Source: Opitutales bacterium (GTDB lineage: Bacteria; Verrucomicrobiota; Verrucomicrobiia; Opitutales; Opitutaceae). From it: a stretch of DNA of 46,491 nucleotides. A program made the position numbers and the translations under genes. Under the pieces are notes generated by a model. It worked only from the letters and a program-made list of their open reading frames with translations. It ran no database searches and was not told the DNA's origin. Every line of letters begins with the position of its first letter. Within the stretch, counting starts at the first letter, position 1. Below, in pieces: positions 36,989 to 45,480 of the stretch. Where the stretch lies: positions 1 to 46,491 of the forward strand of contig OMJT01000072.1 of assembly GCA_900299415.1 (NCBI GenBank), written 5' to 3'.

Positions 36989-38233
36989 TTATTTTGCCGG
37001 GTGATTGCCCAGAGTGGTGTCGGCCTCGGTGTAGCCGAGTGCCCAGCGGATGCCCTCAAGCAGATGCTTCTGGTATGCGAGCGCGATCCAGTTGCCGTTT
37101 TCCCGCTCGTAGCCGTAGTCGAGGTTGTTCACGTAAGGCAGGACTACGTCGTCGCGGTGGCCCAGCGACGTATAAAAGACACGGCCTTTGCCGTACATTT
37201 TTGTCCACGCCACTGGCATTCGCGTGCCTTCGAAGTCCATGTCGAGCAGCGAGTGGACCTTGCTCCAGTCGACCCCGGCGATGCGCCCACTCGGCCCCAT
37301 ATGGTAAAACTGGTAGTACTCATCGACGATGGCGACGCCGTCGGGCCAGTCCTTCGTCGCCGGGTGCTTGGCGTCGACCGTATAGATCTTGCGGGCGAGA
37401 TTGCCGTTGCCCGGATGACCCGCAAAACGGGCACCCCCGCTGAGCATCTCCATCTGCTCATCCGACGTGGCGCCGCGGTCTAGGGACGCGTGCAGGGCAA
37501 TCACGGGATGACCGGCGGCCACCCAGTCGAGGAAGGCCTTCTCGTCTGGGATTGGGAGCAGGCCGGTGGTGCTGACAAAGGCGATGGCATCGTAGTTCTT
37601 GAGCGCGGCGGGGCTCATGAAGGTCTGGAAAAGCCTGGACATGACGTCGGCACTGCCGCGGACCGTGGCCATGTTCGGAAAATTACCGGCCAGGTTCTGG
37701 ACTTGCGCGGGTGTGACGCGATGGGGAGACGCTTGGAGGCGGGCGAGGGCATCAGCCCGGCCCAAGGCTAGGTTGCCTTCAGCGGTGCCCAGGGCGGAAG
37801 CCAGGACGGTGAGCTGCGCCGGATTGTCAAACGAGGCGGCGAGGAGAGCGGTCCGAGCCGCGGCCGCGGCCGTACTCAGGCCGGGCAGAAGGGGGCCGGC
37901 GGCGTCCATGACGGCCGCCTGCAGTTCGGCATTCGCTCCTGGGATCGTGCCGGGAAACCCGGTGGGTGCGCCAAGCCCGCCGTTGGTGCCGGTGGTCGGC
38001 AGCGGGGGCTGGATGTGTGGAAACGGATAGTCGGGGTCGTCCGACATCATCGTCACGGTAAACTCGCCATGGGACTTGGCGGCGAGGTCGCGGAGCAGTT
38101 TCTCCGTGTTGGGGATGGAGCCGTGGCGGAAACCGACGGATGCGCCGACAACCAGAATGCGCTTAGGCTCTGCGGCCAGGACAAGGGCCGGGAGGGCCGC
38201 AAGGACCGCGAGGACAAAGGTGGGCTTTTTCAT
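36989..38233 (-). CDS. Exported ThuA-domain protein with inserted helical module
   Basis: The 414-residue protein has a signal peptide (1-20) and a ThuA domain opening KRILVVGASVGFRHGSIPNT, with FVSTTGLLPIPDEKAFLDWV, AGHPVIALHASLDRGA, YYQFYHMGPSGRIAGVDW and a GRVFYTSLGHRDDVV ending. It is related to, but clearly distinct from, the ThuA at 14373-15305. Residues 101-194 are the helical module, placed inside the ThuA fold after the first conserved block. ThuA proteins near sugar dehydrogenases in PVC bacteria are presumed to act on sugars, with no proven reaction that I can cite. It follows the DUF1080-SGNH gene by 24 bp on the same strand. Confidence 0.87.
   Translation of the reverse strand: MKKPTFVLAVLAALPALVLAAEPKRILVVGASVGFRHGSIPNTEKLLRDLAAKSHGEFTVTMMSDDPDYPFPHIQPPLPTTGTNGGLGAPTGFPGTIPGANAELQAAVMDAAGPLLPGLSTAAAAARTALLAASFDNPAQLTVLASALGTAEGNLALGRADALARLQASPHRVTPAQVQNLAGNFPNMATVRGSADVMSRLFQTFMSPAALKNYDAIAFVSTTGLLPIPDEKAFLDWVAAGHPVIALHASLDRGATSDEQMEMLSGGARFAGHPGNGNLARKIYTVDAKHPATKDWPDGVAIVDEYYQFYHMGPSGRIAGVDWSKVHSLLDMDFEGTRMPVAWTKMYGKGRVFYTSLGHRDDVVLPYVNNLDYGYERENGNWIALAYQKHLLEGIRWALGYTEADTTLGNHPAK
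37652..37933 (-). repeat. Helical-hairpin module, copy C (in second ThuA protein)
   Basis: Residues 101-194 carry LQAAVMDAAGPLLPGLS, AARTALLAASF, ALGTAEGNLALGRADALARL and QASPHRVTPAQVQNLA. This aligns over its full length with copies A, B and D and interrupts the ThuA domain. Confidence 0.75.
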
Positions 38234-38257
38234 GGATAGAACAGGACGGGGACGGGC

Positions 38258-39913
38258 TCAACGCCCGCCGGCCAGCGGGCTCAAGGCCGCCTGTACACGA
38301 GCCGCGATTCGGGCGGAACCCTCGGCGTCGGGATGGACGCCATCAAGGGTGAGGTTGGCTGCGTCCTTCATGGCATCGTGGAGATCGATGACCGTGGCGC
38401 TCATGGTACGCGCGAGTGCGTCGAGCCGTGCCGGGATGTCCCCCGCGATCAGCTTGGCGTCCACGCCGCCCGCTCCCGTGAATGCCGGCGGCGGCTTCGC
38501 AAAGAAGAGCCTCGGCCGCGCGGCGCCGGCGGCGAACGTCGTCGCCAGCGCGCGATAGTCGGCCTCGAACGCGGCGGCATTGCGCCAGTTCTCCGGCTTG
38601 CTGTCGTTGGTGCCAAACACAAACACGACGATGTCGGCGTCAAAATCGAGCGCGGCGGTGAGCGCAGGCTGGATCCAAACGGAGGAGTCGCCGCCCTTCT
38701 GGACGGTGGCGCCAGGGAAGGCGAAATTGCGAACATCCCAGCGCGGTCCAAGTTGACGGGTGAGATTGCTGGCCAGATCGAACCGGGGCGGCAGGTCGTC
38801 CGGTGGCCCGAACTGCGCCGGACCGCTGGGCGCTCCGCCGCGTCCGGGAGGCAGGGCGGCCCCATTGACACTGGTACTGCCGCGGCCCGAGAGGGGAGCG
38901 AGGTTGGCTTGCGGCAGAAACGCCGCCACCGCAGCCGGATTCAACTTGTAAGACGAGGCCTGGAGCCAGGCCCACTGGGCCGCCCGCTGGTTGGCGAGGA
39001 CGAGTTCCGCCTCGCCGAGCGCCGCGACCTTGGCGGCGATCTCCGTCGGCGCCGCGAGACTGGCCGTCGCAACCGCAGCGCGAGCCGCGTTCACGTCAGC
39101 CAGGGCCTTTGCCGGGGCCGCGACCATGGCCCGCACGGCCGCCAACTGCCGGGCGGTGACGTCCGCCAGTTGGACTCCCCCTCGCGGCGTGGTCCCGTTG
39201 ACGGCTCCCGGAAACGGTTGCGCAATCTCGTCGCCCAGGATGGCGACGCGGATGGGCCGGTTGAGGGTGGCGAGGTTGGGTCGCGTGGTCGCCGCGGGCA
39301 TGGCGGCCGGCAACGCGGGGCCTCCCGCGGGCAGTTCCTTCACGCGAATCCGCCGGAATTCCATCACGCCGAGATCAGCCTCGAAGCCAACGCCCCCGGT
39401 GAGGGCCACGCGATAGGAAGGCTCCAGTACTTCCCCGTTGGAGGAGGCAAAGACCCAGGGGCCCTGCACGTATATCTCCAGGGTATTCCACTCCTGCGTA
39501 CGGTGCTTCAGCAGGTCGTAGTAGGGCCCGACCGTGAGAAAATCCCGGACCTGAAGCTGGGTGCCACGGACAAAGACGCCGCCATCGGTCCATTGCATCG
39601 GCCGGAACTCCATCCGCACCACTGCATTCGCCGGCAGTGACTCTCGCGTCGCCATCTGCTGTTGGAGGCGCGGCAAGCGATCATTCACCCGGATCATCCC
39701 GTCCTTGGCCTCGTAGCGTCCGTCGGGACTACTGGTCAGACCGTCGAAGCTCTGTGATTGACCACCGGTGTAGTAGCCCCAGCCCGTCAGGTCACGGCCA
39801 TTGAAGAGCAGGGTGAAGCCTGGTTCGGGTTGAAAGTTGTCAGCCTCCGCCGCGATGGCAGTAGCCGGGGGGAGTAGACATAGCGATGCAGCAAAACACA
39901 GAAGCGATTTCAT
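38258..39913 (-). CDS. Exported DUF1080 - SGNH-like fusion with inserted helical module
   Basis: This 551-residue protein has a signal peptide (1-22), a DUF1080/3-keto-disaccharide hydrolase-type jelly roll (about 30-194; GFTLLFNGRDLTGWGYYTG, NAVVRMEFRPMQWTDGGVFV), then an SGNH-like domain (about 218-551). Block I reads AILGDEIAQ (227-229) instead of GDS, so the usual nucleophile Ser is replaced by Glu. Block III GTND (434-437) and block V DGVHPD (524-529) remain. The helical module (251-342) and a GRGS-GRGG linker are inserted between blocks I and II. DUF1080 proteins bind or hydrolyse sugars, including 3-keto-disaccharides. It diverges from the esterase gene and may share the 40.0-kb operator. 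Whether the second domain is active is doubtful. Confidence 0.85.
   Translation of the reverse strand: MKSLLCFAASLCLLPPATAIAAEADNFQPEPGFTLLFNGRDLTGWGYYTGGQSQSFDGLTSSPDGRYEAKDGMIRVNDRLPRLQQQMATRESLPANAVVRMEFRPMQWTDGGVFVRGTQLQVRDFLTVGPYYDLLKHRTQEWNTLEIYVQGPWVFASSNGEVLEPSYRVALTGGVGFEADLGVMEFRRIRVKELPAGGPALPAAMPAATTRPNLATLNRPIRVAILGDEIAQPFPGAVNGTTPRGGVQLADVTARQLAAVRAMVAAPAKALADVNAARAAVATASLAAPTEIAAKVAALGEAELVLANQRAAQWAWLQASSYKLNPAAVAAFLPQANLAPLSGRGSTSVNGAALPPGRGGAPSGPAQFGPPDDLPPRFDLASNLTRQLGPRWDVRNFAFPGATVQKGGDSSVWIQPALTAALDFDADIVVFVFGTNDSKPENWRNAAAFEADYRALATTFAAGAARPRLFFAKPPPAFTGAGGVDAKLIAGDIPARLDALARTMSATVIDLHDAMKDAANLTLDGVHPDAEGSARIAARVQAALSPLAGGR
38888..39163 (-). repeat. Helical-hairpin module, copy D (in DUF1080-SGNH protein)
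   Basis: Residues 251-342 contain ARQLAAVRAMVAAPAKALAD, AARAAVATAS, AALGEAELVLANQRAAQWAW and LQASSYKLNPAAVAAFL. Placement is between SGNH blocks I and II. Alignment with the other copies is at protein level; the DNA has diverged. Confidence 0.75.
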
Positions 39914-40019
39914 GGAGTTTGAACAAAAACCAACCTACGAACGGCCGTGGGGTAAAGGGATGGGAACATAAACGCCGGCACGCGCAAAGCCGTAACCGGC
40001 GGCGGCTTTCGAAATTTTT

Positions 40020-40060
40020 CTGGCACCGCCTGACCAAGGACGGACACCGTTGTGCAAGAC
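40020..40060 (+). promoter_or_regulatory. Tandem 21-bp-spaced operator, copy 3
   Basis: CACCG at 40024 and 40045 are exactly 21 bp apart, ending in GTGCAAGAC (40052-40060). It is nearly identical to 14177-14217. A possible -10, TGTAAC (40077-40082), stands 32 bp from the second CACC. It lies between the divergent DUF1080-SGNH gene and the esterase gene, 135 bp before the latter's ATG. The flanking 39914-40194 contains no coding sequence. Confidence 0.7.
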
Positions 40061-40065
40061 CTTAA

Positions 40066-41604
<1,539 letters not shown>

Positions 41605-41613
41605 CGGGAGACT

Positions 41614-41640
41614 GGCAGCGGCTCGTACCTAGCCGCTGCC
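41614..41640. other. Perfect stem-loop after the esterase gene
   Basis: GGCAGCGGCT (41614-41623) and AGCCGCTGCC (41631-41640) form a perfect 10-bp stem with a 7-nt loop, 10 bp past the stop. There is no T-run. It may protect the mRNA 3' end or act together with the terminator at 41662. Confidence 0.6.
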
Positions 41641-41661
41641 GATCCCGTGGGATTAGACTAG

Positions 41662-41692
41662 CCCTCGGCCCTCAGCGGGCCGAGGGTATTTT
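41662..41692 (+). terminator. Rho-independent terminator after the esterase gene
   Basis: CCCTCGGCCC (41662-41671), loop TCAGC, and GGGCCGAGGG (41677-41686) form a perfect 10-bp stem followed by TATTTT. The AraC-type regulator begins only about 8 bp later, so its expression may depend on read-through or on a promoter within this region. Confidence 0.85.
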
Positions 41693-41699
41693 GCACCCC

Positions 41700-42500
41700 G
41701 TGGTAACAATTGCCCCTGCAAATTCCGCTCCGTCCACTGCGACCCGCAAGCGCGTCGCGGTGTCGGATGCGCGCATGCTCGCCGACCTCGAGTCACATGG
41801 CTTCAATGCATTGGGCATAATCGAACTGTTCGACCGCTTTGAAACGGCCGGCTTTTGGATCAAGGACCGCAAGGGGCGCTTTGTGTGGGTGAACACCATG
41901 TTCTTGCTCCACTTCGGTCTGCACCACCGCACCGATGTGCTTGGCCGGACGGACTTCGAATTGTGTGAACCGTCGCTTGCTGCGCAGTACCAACTCGACG
42001 ACGAGATGGTATTGAAGGGCAAACGCATCATATCACGCATCGAGATGGTGGGTCGGTTTGATCACAGCATGCGATGGGTGATCACGACCAAGATCCCGGT
42101 TTATAGTCGCCGTGGCCAGATCGTGGGCACGGCCGGAGTGAGCCAGCCGTATGAAAAGGACGAGCCGGGCATGGTCAGTGGCTCACCTTTGGCTGAGGCA
42201 ATGAAGTTCCTGGCCGAGAATTTTAACGAGCCGTTTGATCGTCGAAAGCTCGCGAAACAGAGCGGCATGTCCCTGCGCGATTTTCACCGCAAGTTCCGCG
42301 AAGCCTACCACGTGACTCCGCACGATTACGTCCGGCAACTACGTGTCCGGGCTAGTTGTAATGCCTTGGTGTTCTCGGACAAGACCCTCGCGCGGATCGC
42401 GAGTGAGTACGGCTTCTCTGACCAAAGTCACTTCACGCGGGAATTTCACCGGGCAATCGGTGAACCGCCCGGGGTTTACCGGGCGCGGCACCAGCGCTGA
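41700..42500 (+). CDS. PAS-domain AraC-family transcriptional regulator
   Basis: The protein has about 266 residues if it begins at GTG 41700; alternatives are TTG 41691, inside the terminator tail, and ATG 41775. An N-terminal PAS-like domain (about 35-145; AGFWIKDRKGRFVWVNTMFL, LGRTDFELCEPSLAAQY, VITTKIPVYSRRGQIVGTAG) is followed by a C-terminal AraC double helix-turn-helix (about 160-264; FDRRKLAKQSGMSLRDFHRK, LARIASEYGFSDQSHFTREF). The PAS sensor differs from the cupin-type sugar pocket of classic AraC. It lies directly downstream of the esterase. AraC proteins bind direct half-sites 21 bp apart, exactly the spacing seen at three promoters here, so it is the leading candidate for their regulator. 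That link is inference. Confidence 0.9.
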   Translation: MVTIAPANSAPSTATRKRVAVSDARMLADLESHGFNALGIIELFDRFETAGFWIKDRKGRFVWVNTMFLLHFGLHHRTDVLGRTDFELCEPSLAAQYQLDDEMVLKGKRIISRIEMVGRFDHSMRWVITTKIPVYSRRGQIVGTAGVSQPYEKDEPGMVSGSPLAEAMKFLAENFNEPFDRRKLAKQSGMSLRDFHRKFREAYHVTPHDYVRQLRVRASCNALVFSDKTLARIASEYGFSDQSHFTREFHRAIGEPPGVYRARHQR

Positions 42501-42506
42501 GGTAAT

Positions 42507-42533
42507 AAAAAACCCCGCTCGGTGGGAGCGGGG
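42507..42533 (-). terminator. Rho-independent terminator for the 42.6-kb exported protein
   Basis: CCCCGCTC (42513-42520), loop GGTGG, and GAGCGGGG (42526-42533) form a perfect 8-bp stem. The A-run at 42507-42512 is a U-run on the minus strand. The AraC-type gene ends 6 bp before it, so the stem may act in both directions. Confidence 0.85.
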
Positions 42534-42554
42534 TGAGATTGAGGCGGAGGCTCG

Positions 42555-43061
42555 TTATTTGATCGGGACTGAGATGCTGGATTTGAACTCGGTTCCGCTG
42601 AGCACGTCTTTTACCGTGACGTCAAACTTGTAGGTACCGGCCGGGTCCTGGTCGCTGAGGCGGACCTGAATCTTTTGGTTGGCCACGATCCAAGACTTCT
42701 GGACGGCATCGGACATTGGGCCGTCGCCACCCTTGAGCCCTTGAGGCCCGGAGACCTTCTTACCATCGGGGTAGGTCATCGTGAACGTCCAGGTCACGCG
42801 GGCGATGCCGGTGGCATCCTTGCTCGGATTCGCGAACATGACTGCGAGGTAAAGCGGATCGCCACGCTTGCCGTCCGTGACTGACTCAATGCTCATCTTG
42901 GGGTCGGCCTTCACCTTGTCGAAATAATCGGAGCCGCGAACCAGGTAGGCTTGGCAAAGGAGGGCACCCGCGGGCATATCCTCCAGATTGGGGGAGCTGG
43001 CGGCTCGCGAAAGTGCGGGCACGCAGAGCAGCGCGGCGAGAGCAAAAAGGAGGTGTTTCAT
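42555..43061 (-). CDS. Small exported protein of unknown function
   Basis: This 168-residue protein has a clear signal peptide (MKHLLFALAALLCVPALSRA). The mature part has a predicted beta-rich, Ig-like pattern: YLAVMFANPSKDATGIARVT, WTFTMTYPDGKKVSGPQGLK, SWIVANQKIQVRLSDQDPAG and TYKFDVTVKDVLSGTEFKSS. These are typical of periplasmic beta-sandwich proteins. I do not recognise a named family. It has one cysteine near residue 36 and no lipobox. It is monocistronic, with its own terminator, and divergent from pyroglutamyl peptidase. No functional link to the sugar genes is evident. Confidence 0.8.
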   Translation of the reverse strand: MKHLLFALAALLCVPALSRAASSPNLEDMPAGALLCQAYLVRGSDYFDKVKADPKMSIESVTDGKRGDPLYLAVMFANPSKDATGIARVTWTFTMTYPDGKKVSGPQGLKGGDGPMSDAVQKSWIVANQKIQVRLSDQDPAGTYKFDVTVKDVLSGTEFKSSISVPIK

Positions 43062-43124
43062 AGGGAGTCTTGTGGGTAAGATTGCGTTGGGAATAGACGC
43101 GCATAAGCTGAGAAAGTGTCACGG

Positions 43125-43778
43125 ATGTCGAGAGAATCTTCAGGTCGGCCGAGGACGAATCGGAACGATTCATTCAGCATCCGCAACGGCGTGCTTGTGA
43201 CCGGCTTCGAGCCGTTTGGCGGCGCGCGCAGCAATCCGTCGGAACAGGCGGCCCGGGCCTTGGCTGGAATCGTCGTGGCGGGGCGGCCTGTCCGTGCCGT
43301 CGTGCTGCCTTGCCGCTTCGGAGCGGCGGCCGAGGCGCTCCGGCGGGCCCTGCGCCGCTACCGCCCTGGCGTGGTGATCTGCCTCGGCCTGGCGGAGACA
43401 CGCCGGGAGATTACGCCCGAACGGCTCGCCCGGAACCGGGTCGACGCGCGCATCCCGGACAACGCGGGCCGGCAGCCGCGCCGGCAAATGCTCAGCGAAC
43501 GCGGCGCGGCGGCCCTCCGCTCGGGCCTGCCGGTCGTCCGGATCGCGGGCGCGCTGCGAACGGCAGGATTCCCGGCCCGGGTTTCCCGCTCCGCCGGGCG
43601 TTTTGTCTGCAACGAGGTCTTCTACCGACTGATGGAGGCATGCCCGCAGGCTTCCGGCGTGCGGGCCGGTTTCATCCATCTACCCCGGCTGCGGAAGGAG
43701 GGCCAGGGGCTTACCTTGGCGCAGTTGGTGCGGGCGGTGCGGATCGCGATCGAGGTGACGATCGCGGACAACGCCTGA
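43125..43778 (+). CDS. pcp: Pyroglutamyl-peptidase I
   Basis: This is a cysteine peptidase of family C15 that removes N-terminal pyroglutamate from peptides in the cytoplasm. From ATG 43125 it is 217 residues, with the family opening VLVTGFEPFGGARSNPSE, the catalytic Glu in GLAETRREITPE (Glu91), Cys in AGRFVCNEVFY (Cys162) and His in AGFIHLP (His185). All three catalytic residues are therefore present at spacings close to those of characterised Pcp. The start is uncertain: GTG 43116 is upstream, and GTG 43191 would begin right at the conserved VLVTGFEP. The GAGAAAG about 9 bp before 43125 favours that ATG. It appears unrelated to the flanking sugar genes. Confidence 0.88.
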   Translation: MSRESSGRPRTNRNDSFSIRNGVLVTGFEPFGGARSNPSEQAARALAGIVVAGRPVRAVVLPCRFGAAAEALRRALRRYRPGVVICLGLAETRREITPERLARNRVDARIPDNAGRQPRRQMLSERGAAALRSGLPVVRIAGALRTAGFPARVSRSAGRFVCNEVFYRLMEACPQASGVRAGFIHLPRLRKEGQGLTLAQLVRAVRIAIEVTIADNA

Positions 43779-43788
43779 GCCGCTTGCT

Positions 43789-45480
43789 TCAGGGTGCGGG
43801 GAATGCCGTCAGCGTCTCCCCTGCGTCACGGCGGGTGTCGGGGATGCCGGCCGAGTTGCGGATGGCGAGGCCCGTGACGTCACGCAGCATGAAAAGCGGG
43901 GCGCTGGCGGACTTCTGGGAGCTGAGGTGATCGAACTCGATACCGGCGACGTCCCAGAGGACGACTGCCGGTCGGCCGTCTTCCTTCATGAAACCGATCT
44001 CCACGTCGCGCACGGTGATGTTCTTCGCGTGGCGGATGAACAGGCCGTACGACGGCAAGACGCCGAACATGCTGGGCTCGGGGTAGAGTTTCTCCCCATC
44101 CGGGACATCGTAGGGGTCGCGGTTGGTGGTGTCGGGTGTCGCCGCGCCGCGTCCGCCCGCGAAGAAGTTGTTCGCCAGGGCCTGGGTGCGGACATCGGTC
44201 ATCGTCAGGCCGCCGCGGTAGAGGATGCGGATGTTGCTGAGGTGGACATCCTCGACCGGGTGGCCGGGCAGGCCGGCGATGATCGAGGCGTAGCGCGGGT
44301 CGGCGTCGTAGGCCGTGACGTTGCTGATGGTGATGCGCCGCATCGTGCTCACGGGCATCCCGGCGGGGCCGCGGGCGCGGTTGCCGATGCGGAGGAAGAG
44401 CGGGGAGTTCGAGACGTCGCGCATCGTGATGTTGGTGATGACGACATCCTCGACGGGGCCGCCGTCGACGGTCTCGATCGCGATGCCGCGGCTGCGATCA
44501 AACACGCAGTTGGAAATGCTGATGTTCCGGAAACCACCGTTGGACTCGGTGCCGAACTTGATCCGGCCGGTGGGGCCGTCGCGGTCCGGGGCACGCTCGA
44601 GGGTGCGCTTGAAGGTGCCGTCAAGGAACGTGCCAGGATCGTAGCCGCTGAGCTGGCAGTTGGTGATGGTCACGTTCTCCGTGGGCCGGGCGAAGCCGAG
44701 GGCATAGGAGCTCTTGAGTACGATGCCGTCGTCCTGCGGCGAGTTCACGCTGCAGTTCGAGATCCGGACATTGCGGCAGAGGTCGATGTCGAAGCCGTCG
44801 CGGTTGGTGTCGACCTTGACGTTGTCGATCGTGAGGTTGTCGACGCCCGTGGCGAGGAGGGCGAAGTGTCCGCCCATGTAGAGGGTGATGTCTTTGATCA
44901 CGACGTTGCGGCACAGCTTGAGGGCAATGGCCTTGTTGCCGACGACGACGGGCGGGACCGCTGTGGCGGCCGCCGCGGCCGCAGCGCCGGGGGCGACCGT
45001 GCCGTTGGGGCCGGCAAGCTCACTGATCGGGCCGGCGTTGCGGACGAGGCCCTTGCTGCCGTCGATCTTCCCGGCGCCGGTGATGGTGATATTCTCGAGG
45101 TTCTCGCCCCACATGAGGCTGTTGTGCCAGTGGCTGTGGCCGAAGTCCTGGTACTGGAGGCGGTCGCCCCAGTCGTTGGGCTCGTAGGGGTCGTAGCTGC
45201 CAAACCCCGCCGCCGCCGTGGCGGCGAGGATCGTGGCGCCTTGGTCCAACTGGAGCGTGAGGTTGCTCTTCAGGTGGATCGAGAAGCTCAGGTAAGTGCC
45301 GGCGGGGAACCGGACCGTGCCGCCGCCGGCCGCCGCGGCCGCGTCGATCGCCTTGTTGATGGCGGCGGTGTCGAGGGTCTTGCCGTCGCCCGTGGCGCCG
45401 AACGCGCGGACATCGAAGTCCGAGGCGCGCAGCACCGGGGCGAGGAGGGCGAGGAGCAGAGCAGTGAGGACGCGGATCAT
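43789..45480 (-). CDS. Exported glycoside hydrolase family 28-like protein
   Basis: The 563-residue protein begins at 45480 (MIRVLTALLLALLAPVLRAS signal). A pectate lyase-3-like opening (FDVRAFGATGDGKTLDTAAI) leads into a right-handed parallel beta-helix of GH28 type. Motifs are NRDGFDID, SPQDDGIVLKS (the paired Asp), RIKFGTESNGGFRNI (RIK with GTES where classical polygalacturonases have GHG) and RGIAIETVDGG. The GTES form is usual for bacterial GH28 subfamilies acting on pectin side chains or rhamnogalacturonan. Two low-complexity insertions, APGAAAAAAATAVPP and AGGRGAATPD, are in loops. Its ATG overlaps the TGA of the upstream esterase gene, so the two enzymes are made together, probably against pectin. 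Confidence 0.87.
   Translation of the reverse strand: MIRVLTALLLALLAPVLRASDFDVRAFGATGDGKTLDTAAINKAIDAAAAAGGGTVRFPAGTYLSFSIHLKSNLTLQLDQGATILAATAAAGFGSYDPYEPNDWGDRLQYQDFGHSHWHNSLMWGENLENITITGAGKIDGSKGLVRNAGPISELAGPNGTVAPGAAAAAAATAVPPVVVGNKAIALKLCRNVVIKDITLYMGGHFALLATGVDNLTIDNVKVDTNRDGFDIDLCRNVRISNCSVNSPQDDGIVLKSSYALGFARPTENVTITNCQLSGYDPGTFLDGTFKRTLERAPDRDGPTGRIKFGTESNGGFRNISISNCVFDRSRGIAIETVDGGPVEDVVITNITMRDVSNSPLFLRIGNRARGPAGMPVSTMRRITISNVTAYDADPRYASIIAGLPGHPVEDVHLSNIRILYRGGLTMTDVRTQALANNFFAGGRGAATPDTTNRDPYDVPDGEKLYPEPSMFGVLPSYGLFIRHAKNITVRDVEIGFMKEDGRPAVVLWDVAGIEFDHLSSQKSASAPLFMLRDVTGLAIRNSAGIPDTRRDAGETLTAFPAP

Noticed and set aside
14177-40060. The near-identical 41-bp segments as ends of a mobile element
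   Set aside because: They are in direct orientation upstream of different genes, enclose 26 kb of ordinary operons, and no transposase, target duplication or inverted ends are seen.
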